A DNA stretch of 64,000 nucleotides from Candidimonas humi (GTDB lineage: Bacteria; Pseudomonadota; Gammaproteobacteria; Burkholderiales; Burkholderiaceae_B): contig NZ_JAHTBN010000001.1 of the NCBI RefSeq assembly GCF_019166065.1, positions 733,858-797,857 on the forward strand, given 5' to 3'. Every line of letters starts with the position of its first letter. Within the stretch, counting starts at the first letter, position 1. Position numbers and translations under genes: made by a program. The notes under the pieces were generated by a model. The model made no database searches. It was not told the DNA's origin and saw only the letters and a list, made by a program, of their open reading frames with translations. Positions 35,168 through 43,246 of this stretch are shown here, one piece after another.

Positions 35168-36196
35168 ATGAAGGCCTATTATCGCGCCATGCAAGTGCCC
35201 CGCCCCGGGGTGCTCGAACTGGTACAGCGCAAGACCCCGGTGCCGGGCGCCGGGGAAGTGCTGATCGAGGTCGAGGCCTGCGGCATCTGCGGCGCCGATG
35301 CCGGCGACATAGAAAAAGCCGACCCGGCGTTGCAGCCGCCGCGAGTGCCCGGCCACGAAGTCGTGGGCCGCATCGCGGCGCTCGGCAGCGGCGTTGCGCC
35401 GGTCTGGCACATAGGCCAGCGCGTCGGTGTGGGCCGGCTGGGCGGCCATTGCAAACAATGCGCCCAATGCCGCCAGGGACAATTCCAGCTCTGCCGCAAC
35501 CAGCCCTTCGTCGGCTCCACCTGCGACGGCGGCTACGCCGAAATGATGCTGGCGCGCGAGACCGGCCTGGTATCGATACCCGACGAACTGGCGTCCGAAC
35601 AAGCCGCGCCCATACTGTGCGCGGGCATCGCCACCTTCAACGCCTTGAAAAAATGCGGCGCCCAGGCCGGCGATACCGTAGCCGTCTTCGGCATAGGAGG
35701 CCTGGGGCACATGGCCTTGCAATATGCGCGCCGCATGGGTTTCAAGGTGGTGGCTATCGGGCGCGGCGACGACATCGCCGCGGATGCGATGGCGCTGGGC
35801 GCGCACGTCTACATCGACACCGATAAAGAAGATGCCGCCACTGCCCTGCAAGCCATGGGCGGCGCACAGGCCATACTTGCCACCATAGGCCAATCCGCCG
35901 CCGTGTCAGTCTTGATGAACGGCCTGGCGCCGCAGGGACGGCTGGTAGTGCTGGGCATCGGCAAGGACCCCTTGCAGGTCGCAACGGGCCACCTGGTATC
36001 AGGCGAGCGCAGCGTGCTGGGGTCGATCACCGGCACGCCTTATGACAACGAGAAGACCCTGGGCTTCAGCGTGCTCGCAGGCGTGCGGCCGATGATAGAG
36101 ACCCTGCCGCTAGAACGGGCCGCCGAAGCCTATCAAAGAATGAAGTCGGGCGAGGTGAGGTTTCGCATGGTCCTGACCATGGGCGACCCGCACTGA
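35168..36196 (+). CDS. Zinc-dependent alcohol dehydrogenase, MDR family
   Basis: Medium-chain alcohol dehydrogenase of 342 residues. Catalytic zinc ligands are Cys38 (EACGICG) with His63-Glu64 (PGHEVVG). The structural zinc lobe has Cys95, Cys98, Cys101 and Cys109. The Rossmann motif is VFGIGGLGHMALQYA. The start at 35168 follows a weak site, and the upstream in-frame sequence is AT-richer and unrelated. It is divergent from a GcvA-like LysR regulator. It probably oxidises a primary alcohol or reduces an aldehyde with NAD(P); cinnamyl-alcohol-dehydrogenase-like activity is an option. The upstream gap (34897-35167) holds no gene. Confidence 0.88.
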   Translation: MKAYYRAMQVPRPGVLELVQRKTPVPGAGEVLIEVEACGICGADAGDIEKADPALQPPRVPGHEVVGRIAALGSGVAPVWHIGQRVGVGRLGGHCKQCAQCRQGQFQLCRNQPFVGSTCDGGYAEMMLARETGLVSIPDELASEQAAPILCAGIATFNALKKCGAQAGDTVAVFGIGGLGHMALQYARRMGFKVVAIGRGDDIAADAMALGAHVYIDTDKEDAATALQAMGGAQAILATIGQSAAVSVLMNGLAPQGRLVVLGIGKDPLQVATGHLVSGERSVLGSITGTPYDNEKTLGFSVLAGVRPMIETLPLERAAEAYQRMKSGEVRFRMVLTMGDPH

Positions 36197-36223
36197 GCCT
36201 TGCCCATGCGAGGACACGCAGCC

Positions 36224-36649
36224 ATGAACCAGGACGCCTTCAACTTGCAGCGTTTCGTCGACGCCCAGGCCGACACATACCAGGATGCGCTGGCCGAACT
36301 TGCCCGGGGCCGAAAGACGAGCCACTGGATGTGGTTCGTGTTTCCGCAATTGCGGGGCCTGGGCCGCAGCCCTACCGCCCAATACTATGGCATCGCTACA
36401 CGGCAAGAAGCCATCGCCTATCTCGCGCACCCGGTGCTGGGCCCGCGGCTGCGCCTGTGCGTGGATCGGCTCCTGGCGCTGGATTGCACCGACCCGCACG
36501 CCATTTTCGGCTCGCCCGACGACTTGAAACTACGCTCGTGCCTGACCCTGTTCGCCGCCGCCGCACCCGACGAACCGCGGTTCGACGCAGCGCTACGGCG
36601 TTTGTATCCAGAGGGCAAGGATCAAAACACACTCGAGCTGCTCGCCTAG
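36224..36649 (+). CDS. DUF1810 family protein
   Basis: Small protein of 141 residues of the DUF1810 (YbiA-neighbour, calpastatin-like name in databases) family. Conserved landmarks are RFVDAQADTYQDALAEL, SHWMWFVFPQLRGLG, the SPTAQYYGI segment and HPVLGPRLRLC. Biochemical role is not known; it is probably cytoplasmic. The ATG at 36224 begins the family's N-terminal helix; a start at 36200 adds only eight residues. It lies 27 bases after the Zn-alcohol dehydrogenase and may be cotranscribed with it. Confidence 0.85.
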   Translation: MNQDAFNLQRFVDAQADTYQDALAELARGRKTSHWMWFVFPQLRGLGRSPTAQYYGIATRQEAIAYLAHPVLGPRLRLCVDRLLALDCTDPHAIFGSPDDLKLRSCLTLFAAAAPDEPRFDAALRRLYPEGKDQNTLELLA

Positions 36650-36754
36650 CCGAAAAAACGGCCCGCAAGGTTTTAGCTGCGTTGCAAGAACACGCGAGCG
36701 GGCGCGACGCGTCTGAAAATTTGGAAACCGACGAGCGCAATTGGCGCCATTGCC

Positions 36755-36773
36755 GCCTTCCTATAAGGAAGGC
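36755..36773. terminator. Perfect hairpin in the gap between convergent genes
   Basis: 8-bp stem GCCTTCCT/AGGAAGGC with ATA loop, between the DUF1810 stop and the GGCT-like stop. It could serve both strands. The T content after the stem is low. Confidence 0.35.
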
Positions 36774-36827
36774 CCATTTACCCCCGATGCAGGCCGCCGC
36801 GGTCACTCGGCGATATGCCGCCCGCCT

Positions 36828-37181
36828 TCAGGCGCGCACATACACCCAGGCATTCTTCCCCGATTTGAGCCGGACCTGCTCACGCTTGTAATCCGACACT
36901 TCGTAGCTGTCGGCGGCGGCCAGCTCCGCCTGCGTGATACGAAAGACTTTGCCGGGGACTTCGTCGGCCGGGTTTCCTGTAGCCGTGACGATGGGATGGT
37001 ATTTCTGGCCGCTCTTGCGCAAGACTTCGGGGTCGGTGATTTCCACCATGGCCCGGCTGTAGCCGGGCATGGCATCGTCCTCGCCTTCCAGCAGGCGGCC
37101 GAAGGATTCGATCTGGACGGTTTCGAGCTGCAAGGTTCCGTACGAGAACAGCAGCACGTTTCGCTCTTGGGGCGTACCCAC
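36828..37181 (-). CDS. Gamma-glutamylcyclotransferase-like (AIG2/YtfP) protein
   Basis: Small GGCT-fold protein of 117 residues. The N-terminal LLFSYGTLQLETVQ motif is the family's YGTL signature. It is followed by AMVEITDPEV, the ATGNPADEVPGKVFRIT strand and the LAAADSYE segment, where the Asp-x-x-Glu region supplies the presumed catalytic acid. Members act on gamma-glutamyl amines or peptides or have unknown function. The start is a GTG at 37181 with AGGA about 10 bases upstream. It lies between the DUF1810 gene and a tandem repeat that precedes efeB's 3' end, on the same strand as the efe operon. Confidence 0.75.
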   Translation of the reverse strand: MGTPQERNVLLFSYGTLQLETVQIESFGRLLEGEDDAMPGYSRAMVEITDPEVLRKSGQKYHPIVTATGNPADEVPGKVFRITQAELAAADSYEVSDYKREQVRLKSGKNAWVYVRA

Positions 37182-37203
37182 TTTCCTATAGTCCTGTTAT
37201 TTT

Positions 37204-37262
37204 CTGTGGATTCTGCCGCATGGCCCTATCCTTTCCTGTGGATTCTGCCTCATGGCCCTATC
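37204..37262. repeat. Tandem direct repeat, 27-bp units, 32-bp period
   Basis: Two copies of CTGTGGATTCTGCC[G/T]CATGGCCCTATC at 37204-37230 and 37236-37262, with one mismatch. They lie between the GGCT-like gene and the efeB stop. The unit occurs nowhere else that I noticed in the window. Confidence 0.9.
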
Positions 37263-37277
37263 ACGGCCAAGCGTACA

Positions 37278-38555
37278 TCAAGCGAACAATTGCTCTCCGA
37301 TATAGCAGCCGGCTTGCGGCGCGGGGGGCACGAAGAAAATGGCCGAGCCTATGTGGGCGATGTATTCATTCAGCGCGTCGGACGCGCCCAGCTTGGTCTG
37401 CAGCGCTTCGAAATGCGCCGGATCGTTCTGGTAGCAGATGAACAGCAGGCCCGCGTCCAGCAAGCCGTAGCGATTGATGCCGTCGGTGTAGTTGTACGAT
37501 CGGCGCAGAATCTTCAGGCCGTCGTTGTTTTCGTGGGCCGCCAGCCGTATGTGGGCCGTGGCCGGAATGACCAGTTGCCCTTCGCCGTCGCGCTTGTGAA
37601 AATCGGGCGTATCGAACTCTTTTTGCCCGGTCAGAGGCGCGCCGGACTCTTTGCGGCGACCGAAGACATTGTTCTGGTCGCTGACCCGGTCGGTGTCCCA
37701 GTTCTCGATATGCATCTGGATCTTGCGCACCACCTGGTAACTGCCGTGCCGCTGCCAGGCGGGGCCTTCCTGGATCCAGACGTGGCGATCGAATTCTTCG
37801 GCCGATTTGATATTGCGCGTGCCGTCGCGGTATCCGAGCAAGTTGCGCGGCGTGGACTGGCCTTTGCCGGCCGAGGCGCGGCCGAAGCCGAGCACGGCCC
37901 AGCGGGTCGATGCCGCGCCGATGTCCTTGGCGATGCGGGCCAGGTCGCGGATGGCGTGGTAAGCCACCTGGGGATCGTCGGCGCAGGCCTGCAGCGAAAG
38001 ATCGCCGCCGGTAAGTTCCGGCTGCAGGGAATCGCTGGGCAGCTGCTTCAAGTTGCGCAGCAGCGGCGGCCGCTTGTGCGCGAGCCCGTAGGTGTCGGTA
38101 AAGATATTGGGGCCAAGACCTACCGTGACGGTCAACGAGGCCGGCCCGAGGCTCAGCGCCTCGCCGGTATCGGCGCCCACGCCATTGGCGCGCGTCGGCT
38201 CGACCTGGCCTACGGTCCGGCCCTTCATCAGCAGCGCGATCGCCGCCGACCACCGCGCCAGCAGTACCTGCAGATCCGAGCGGTCGTTCGAAGTGAGATC
38301 GAAGGTCATGTACAGGACATAACGCTGCTGCGGCGTCATGATGCCGGCCTGCTCGGCCTTGCCGTAGAACGCGTATTCCCTGGACAAATCGACGATCTCG
38401 TCGTCCGCCGGCATCCCGCCAGCGCCCAAGGCAGCGGCCGCGGCCGGGCCGGCGCCCAAGGCGGCGCCCAGCGTGCCGGCGGCGGTGCCGAACAACAGAC
38501 TGCGGCGGGTGAGCTGATGGGCGGCGGCGCCGCCCGGCACTTTGGTCTTCGACAT
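37278..38555 (-). CDS. efeB: Deferrochelatase/peroxidase EfeB (DyP type)
   Basis: Haem-binding DyP-type peroxidase of 425 residues, periplasmic partner of the EfeUO iron importer. It probably oxidises ferrous iron for uptake or releases iron from haem. A Tat signal is clear (TRRSLLFG with the Arg pair at 17-18, then an Ala/Gly-rich hydrophobic stretch). The DyP motif GYRDGT lies mid-protein and the C-terminal part has YNYTDGINR and GLLFICYQNDP, typical of EfeB. It follows efeO by 22 bases. Start ATG 38555 puts the Tat motif at the normal position. Expected to be co-regulated with efeUO by iron. Confidence 0.93.
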   Translation of the reverse strand: MSKTKVPGGAAAHQLTRRSLLFGTAAGTLGAALGAGPAAAAALGAGGMPADDEIVDLSREYAFYGKAEQAGIMTPQQRYVLYMTFDLTSNDRSDLQVLLARWSAAIALLMKGRTVGQVEPTRANGVGADTGEALSLGPASLTVTVGLGPNIFTDTYGLAHKRPPLLRNLKQLPSDSLQPELTGGDLSLQACADDPQVAYHAIRDLARIAKDIGAASTRWAVLGFGRASAGKGQSTPRNLLGYRDGTRNIKSAEEFDRHVWIQEGPAWQRHGSYQVVRKIQMHIENWDTDRVSDQNNVFGRRKESGAPLTGQKEFDTPDFHKRDGEGQLVIPATAHIRLAAHENNDGLKILRRSYNYTDGINRYGLLDAGLLFICYQNDPAHFEALQTKLGASDALNEYIAHIGSAIFFVPPAPQAGCYIGEQLFA

Positions 38556-38577
38556 GATGCTGGCTCCGCCCGGTCCT

Positions 38578-39804
38578 CTAGCTACGCCCGGCGGTCGCCA
38601 CTTTTTCGGCGATCTTCGACAAGGGTTCCTGCAGGGCCTGAATGCTGCGGCTCAGCTTGGCGGCATCGGCCGTCTTGATCTCGGCGGTATAGCGCTTGAA
38701 GCCGCCGGGCTCTTTCGGATCCCGATAGCTGTCGAGCAGCGTATCGACCTTGGCGAACTGCTGCTTGACCCGCTTGGTGAGCGCCGGATCGATATGCGTC
38801 AGGCCCGGCTCCAGGAATGCGAATGCCTGCTGGGCGCCTTCGACATTGCCCTCGAAATCGACGAGGTCATAATGGCTGAAGGCTTCTTCTTCGCCCGTGA
38901 TCTTGGTGGTCTGGACTTCCTCGAGCAGGTCGGCTGCGCCATTGGCCAGATCCTCTGGGCGGTAGTGCAGTGTCTTGACGAGCTTGTCGAGCCGGCCGAC
39001 GTTTTCCTGCAGCTCGGCGGCGAGCTGCTTGGTTTCGGGCGTGATCTTGCCGTTTTCGAACAGGTCTCGCTCGATGGCGTGGAAACCGTGCCAGCCTACC
39101 TTGGGATCGAGGTTGGATGCCCGCATATCGATGAGATAGTCGAGGTTGCCGGCATTGTCTGTAGCCTTGTGGCCCGGCAGCACGAAGCCGTCGACATCGG
39201 ATTCGATGCGCTCGTAGAACGGCCGCGCCAGCGGATAGTCCACCTTGGCCTTGGCGAGGTTGCCGGCATCGATGTCGGTCTTGAGCCTGTCCACGGCAGT
39301 AACCATGGCGTCGACGACGCCATCGACATATTTGGCGTATCCCTGGGTGCCATCGGCCAGGATGGCGGCCGTGCTGCCGCTCGCTTGCGCGGCGGCCTTG
39401 CCCGTGACCGTGAAGGCCAGCATTTCCTGCTTGGCACCGGGACAATAGACCTGGTAATTGCCGCCGCCCAGGGTCAAGGTGAACGATACAGGGGGCAGGC
39501 CCGGCGCGAGATTTTCTTTCTCGCCCAGGATACGGTTGTCGCTCTGCAGTTCGACCTCGGTGATCGCGGTCGCGGTCTTGTTCGTCACCGTGAAGGTGAC
39601 AGGCCCCGCCTTGGCCGAAGTATGGTCCAGCGCGCAGGTCTGGCCATGCTCGCCGCTCAGCGTGATCTGGACCTGGGACACGCCGTTCTTCACTGGCGCC
39701 TCGGAGTTCGCAGCAGCAAAAGCCGCCGGCGCCGCCATCATGGCGGCGATCAGGCCGGCAAGCACTGTGCGTGCATGGATACGGACAGAATCAGTGTGAT
39801 GCAT
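38578..39804 (-). CDS. efeO: Iron uptake protein EfeO
   Basis: Periplasmic iron-binding component of the EfeUOB system, 408 residues. It has a signal peptide (ending AAFAAANS), then an N-terminal cupredoxin-like domain (about 40-140, with CALDHTSAKAGPVTF and YQVYCPG), then the M75 peptidase-like domain from about 155. The metal motif HAIERD is in GWHGFHAIERDLFENG (HxxE). The start overlaps the efeU 3' end by 14 bases, so translation is coupled. Length and domain order match E. coli EfeO. Confidence 0.93.
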   Translation of the reverse strand: MHHTDSVRIHARTVLAGLIAAMMAAPAAFAAANSEAPVKNGVSQVQITLSGEHGQTCALDHTSAKAGPVTFTVTNKTATAITEVELQSDNRILGEKENLAPGLPPVSFTLTLGGGNYQVYCPGAKQEMLAFTVTGKAAAQASGSTAAILADGTQGYAKYVDGVVDAMVTAVDRLKTDIDAGNLAKAKVDYPLARPFYERIESDVDGFVLPGHKATDNAGNLDYLIDMRASNLDPKVGWHGFHAIERDLFENGKITPETKQLAAELQENVGRLDKLVKTLHYRPEDLANGAADLLEEVQTTKITGEEEAFSHYDLVDFEGNVEGAQQAFAFLEPGLTHIDPALTKRVKQQFAKVDTLLDSYRDPKEPGGFKRYTAEIKTADAAKLSRSIQALQEPLSKIAEKVATAGRS

Positions 39805-41440
39805 TCAGGGTTCCTCGGGTGTTGTTTCGGCCGTTTGCAAGACCGCCGTTGACGGAAGACATCTGTTCGGAGTCGCAGCCGGCGCGGTAAAGCTTTCCGA
39901 GCCGGCGACTATTGCGACAGGCACAGGCTGCCAGCAATAATGCGGCGAACAGCAGAACCAGGGGCAGGCCAACCGCCCAAAAGCCGCGCTCGGATCGCTC
40001 GGCGAGCAGGCCATGCAATGCCCGGGCGGCGCGCGATACGTAATCTGGCGAAACCCGCCAGGCCTGCGCCGTCGGCGATTGCGAGCCGGCGACGCTGAGC
40101 GTGCGCGGGGTTTGCAGGCCGCTGCCCGACAGGGCGACAAAAGCGGTTTCGTATCCGGAGGCATCCAGCAGATGGCCGCCGGCGGTCCAGACATCGAGCG
40201 CACGCCGGGACGTCCATGCGGCCTGGAATGGCCCCGGGTGCTGTTGCGGATTCAAGCCGATCGGAATCCGCCCGTGATTCAAGGCCACGACTTCGTCCAG
40301 CGTGAGCGTAGGTCTTGCGTGGGCCGAAGCGCCGGCAGTGTGCACATGCCAGGCCGACACCGCCAGGCCCGAGTGCGAGGCATGCTCATGCTTGCCCGAG
40401 GCCAGCGACACGCGCTCGGTATGGCCGCCTTCGAAACGGATGGACAGCTCCGGCGCCTGCGCGGACGAGACCTCGAGTTCCGCCTGGCCTATCGGCGTGG
40501 CGGGATCGTTGGCGGCCACCAATGTCGCCAGGCGAGGCAAATGCAATTGCGGCACGGGATAGGCAAAGGCGAGAATCGCCGCCACGAGGGCAAGCGCCCC
40601 CGCGCTCGCAAATTGCAGCCGTACTGCGGCTCGCGGGCCGGGGCGACGCGATGGCGGCCAGAAGACCAGCAGCGACACGGGTATGAGATAGGTCAGCCAC
40701 CCCACGAGCTCGATCAGGCGGGGATCGGCGGGAATGCCGAGGACCCCGGTAATCAAGGCCGAACGAATCGTCCCCGGCGCCACCAGCCACGACAGGTCCA
40801 GCACGGTCTGCTGCCCTGCGTTCAGCCAGCCGGCCTCGTGCGCGGTACGCAGCGATGTCACCACCAGGCCGGCGGCAACCAGCACCAGAAACGCGCCGGT
40901 GACCCGGAAGAAGCGCGAGAGATTGATGCGCACCCCACCCGCGTATATCCCCCAGCCGATAAGGACGGCCAGCAGCAAGCCTATGACCGCGCCGGCCGCG
41001 GCCCAGGCGGCCGACTGGGCCGCGGAGAAAGTCGCCAGCAGGAAGACGCTGGTTTCGAAGCCTTCTTTCAAGACGGCAAGAAACGCCATGCTGGCCAACG
41101 CATAGGCGCTGGCCTGGCCCAGGGCCTCGGCCGTCTCGGCCTCGATCTGGCGCTTCAGGTCGCGTGCATGCGCGTTCATCCACATGATCATGCCGGTCAC
41201 GAAGAAAATGGCGACGCAGCCTATGACCGATTCCATGCCCTCTTGCCTGGCCTGGGGCAAGGACTGCTCGATCCAGTCCAGGGCCACGCCCACCACGATG
41301 GACAAGATCACCGCGAGAATCACGCCCAGCCACATGGCTTTCAGGCTCTTGCCATTCTTGCGCAGGAAAGCGGCGATGATGCCGACGATCAAGGCCGCCT
41401 CGAGGCCTTCGCGCAAACCTATGACCAACGTTGCCAACAT
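39791..41440 (-). CDS. efeU: Ferrous iron permease EfeU (FTR1 family) with large C-terminal extension
   Basis: Inner-membrane high-affinity iron permease. The FTR1 core is residues 1 to about 275, with the paired iron motifs REGLE (10-14) and KEGFE (125-129) and seven hydrophobic helices. The protein is 549 residues, roughly twice E. coli EfeU. The extra part holds a short helix (about 280-300), a soluble presumably periplasmic region with a His cluster at about 340-387 (GKHEHASHSG, SAWHVHTAGASAH), and a final helix near 510-528 followed by a basic tail. ATG 41440. It is first in efeUOB, and a Fur-like box lies about 170 bases upstream. The extension may bind metal or couple to EfeO, which is inferred. 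Confidence 0.9.
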   Translation of the reverse strand: MLATLVIGLREGLEAALIVGIIAAFLRKNGKSLKAMWLGVILAVILSIVVGVALDWIEQSLPQARQEGMESVIGCVAIFFVTGMIMWMNAHARDLKRQIEAETAEALGQASAYALASMAFLAVLKEGFETSVFLLATFSAAQSAAWAAAGAVIGLLLAVLIGWGIYAGGVRINLSRFFRVTGAFLVLVAAGLVVTSLRTAHEAGWLNAGQQTVLDLSWLVAPGTIRSALITGVLGIPADPRLIELVGWLTYLIPVSLLVFWPPSRRPGPRAAVRLQFASAGALALVAAILAFAYPVPQLHLPRLATLVAANDPATPIGQAELEVSSAQAPELSIRFEGGHTERVSLASGKHEHASHSGLAVSAWHVHTAGASAHARPTLTLDEVVALNHGRIPIGLNPQQHPGPFQAAWTSRRALDVWTAGGHLLDASGYETAFVALSGSGLQTPRTLSVAGSQSPTAQAWRVSPDYVSRAARALHGLLAERSERGFWAVGLPLVLLFAALLLAACACRNSRRLGKLYRAGCDSEQMSSVNGGLANGRNNTRGTLNASH

Positions 41441-41608
41441 TCGAGTACCAGAGGCCTCATGCAGCGGGAAAACTCACCGGCATGCGCGGCCCGGACAAAC
41501 TGCCAGGCCTGGCGCCGCCAACCGTAAAGATCCATCGTGCCGTTGTCTTCGATTCGAGCGAAGACCAGGCTTCAGCCGGCTGCCCAAGTAAATGCGGCGG
41601 CTTTTAAC

Positions 41609-41627
41609 GATGAAAATGATTATTATT
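41609..41627. promoter_or_regulatory. Putative Fur box upstream of efeUOB
   Basis: AT-rich 19-mer starting GATGAAAATGATTATTATT; 13 of 19 bases match the GATAATGATAATCATTATC consensus by eye. It lies 169 bases before the efeU start in an otherwise GC-rich 262-base gap (41441-41702) that contains no gene. Confidence 0.5.
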
Positions 41628-41702
41628 TAAATAATACATATACGATATTTACGAAGTACTGAAAGCCTCCCGTTTTTCTGCCGGCGGCCGCCGGCAGCCC
41701 CG

Positions 41703-43226
41703 TCAACTCGGCATACGGAATCGGGCAATCACGCTGTCCAGCGCCCATACCGCCAGCATCGTCCCGCCCATCAGCGGGAAGATCACGCCCAAGGTCGTCA
41801 ATCCGATCTTCCAGCGGCGCATCGTCGCCGGCGTGGGCAGCCGGGCGGGCGCGCCCAGCGCGCGAGGCGGGCGCCGCTTCCACCACATCACGAATCCGGT
41901 GACCGCAATGCTCGCCAGGCCCAGCGAAATCAGGGTGCAGATCAGTTGATTTGCCAGGCCGAAATAGCGGCCCATGTGCAGCGCCGTGCCATAGGAAACC
42001 GCCTTGGAGACGGCGCCGTAGTCTCGATAGCGGATGTCGCCGAGCACCTTGCCGCTGTACTGGTCGATGTGCAACACTCTTTCGCGCTTGGGGTCTGCGG
42101 GGAAATACGACACGGTATAGACGCCGGACGGGCTGGCGGGCAAGGCCAGGTCGTAGCCCGCGGTCAGACCATGGGCCCCGGCGATGGCGAGCACACGATT
42201 CAGCGATAGCGGCCTTGCGGCGGCGGAGCCGCCCTCCGGGGATTCCGGCACATGCGTGGCGCCCACCGCCCATGCGGTCTGCGGCAGAGGCAGATCGTCC
42301 ATGACCATGCCGGGCATGTCACTATCGCCCATCGCCATGCCGGGCATATCGCCCATGCCGTGCCCGGCGTGGGCCGATGCGCCGGCACTCCCCTGCCCCG
42401 CCGGCGGCCCGCTATGCTTGTCCTGCCCCGGAATGACCGATCGCAGTGTCGTCCCGCCCCAGACCCCCGGCGGCGAGCCCAGGTCCACTTGCGTGGCCAG
42501 GGACTTGAAGTGCTTGCCCCAAGAGCCCGACCAGGGCAGCCCCGTGACGACGAAAGCCAGGGCGCCGGCCGCCAGCCAGATGCCCAATGCCGCATGCAGG
42601 CTTTTCCAGAACAGCCGGCCGCCCAGATCGAAACGAGGCCACAGCACGCCGCGCCAGGTAAACGCGCCGCGCGGCCACCATAGCGCGACACCGGTGCCTA
42701 TCAGCACCAGCGTCCAGCATGCCGCCAGCTCCATGATCAACTCTCCCGGCTTGCCGAGCAGCAGCTTGCGATGGATCATCCGGTCGACCTGCATGAAGCG
42801 CCGGTCCACGCTCAGCGTGCCCAGCACCACGCCGGTGTAGGGATTGAGATAAACGCTGTATTTGTCGCCGTCCGGATAGCGGAAAACGAACTCCGCGCTG
42901 CGGGCGGGGTCCGCCTCGATGGTTGCGGTGGTGGCGCGCGAGCCCGGGGGCACCGCGGCGGCCGCCCGCGCCAGCAGTTCGTCTTCGCTCAGGCGCGGCG
43001 CGTTGACTGGGGCCACGACCAACCGGTGCGGATACAGCAAAGGTTCGATCTGCGGCTGAAAGCAATACAGCGTGCCGGTCACGGCCAGTATCACCAGGAA
43101 GGGCATGACAAACAGCGCGGCATAGAAATGCCAGCGCCAAAGCGTGCGATAAGCGGCATGCGCGGCGTTCGCCGGCCGCGCCGGGGATGCCGGATGCATC
43201 AAGGAAACAGAAACAGGCGTTTGCAT
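41703..43226 (-). CDS. PepSY-TM membrane protein with Met/His-rich insert
   Basis: PepSY-associated membrane protein of 507 residues, related to siderophore reductases and metal-linked membrane proteins. Four or more hydrophobic helices are seen: about 33-56, 165-185, 212-230 and 470-490. Two PepSY-like regions flank a loop of about 130 residues. That loop contains a segment at 286-309 rich in Met and His (GHGMGDMPGMAMGDSDMPG), resembling copper-binding Met motifs of CopA/PcoA type. ATG 43226 is preceded by GCGAGG at 6 bases. It follows a TonB receptor by 20 bases, so the pair is an outer/inner-membrane set. Iron reduction or copper handling are both plausible. Confidence 0.82.
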   Translation of the reverse strand: MQTPVSVSLMHPASPARPANAAHAAYRTLWRWHFYAALFVMPFLVILAVTGTLYCFQPQIEPLLYPHRLVVAPVNAPRLSEDELLARAAAAVPPGSRATTATIEADPARSAEFVFRYPDGDKYSVYLNPYTGVVLGTLSVDRRFMQVDRMIHRKLLLGKPGELIMELAACWTLVLIGTGVALWWPRGAFTWRGVLWPRFDLGGRLFWKSLHAALGIWLAAGALAFVVTGLPWSGSWGKHFKSLATQVDLGSPPGVWGGTTLRSVIPGQDKHSGPPAGQGSAGASAHAGHGMGDMPGMAMGDSDMPGMVMDDLPLPQTAWAVGATHVPESPEGGSAAARPLSLNRVLAIAGAHGLTAGYDLALPASPSGVYTVSYFPADPKRERVLHIDQYSGKVLGDIRYRDYGAVSKAVSYGTALHMGRYFGLANQLICTLISLGLASIAVTGFVMWWKRRPPRALGAPARLPTPATMRRWKIGLTTLGVIFPLMGGTMLAVWALDSVIARFRMPS

Positions 43227-43246
43227 GGAAAACCTCGCTGCCGGCA

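Noticed and set aside
36828..37181. Missing hydrolase of the 2.2-6.2 kb gamma-glutamyl pathway
   Set aside because: The GGCT-like protein is far from that operon and on the efe side; linkage is not supported.
42300..42400. Tandem repeats in the PepSY gene as a mobile or CRISPR-like element
   Set aside because: The repeats are codon-level repetition encoding the Met/Gly/Asp-rich loop and stay in frame.
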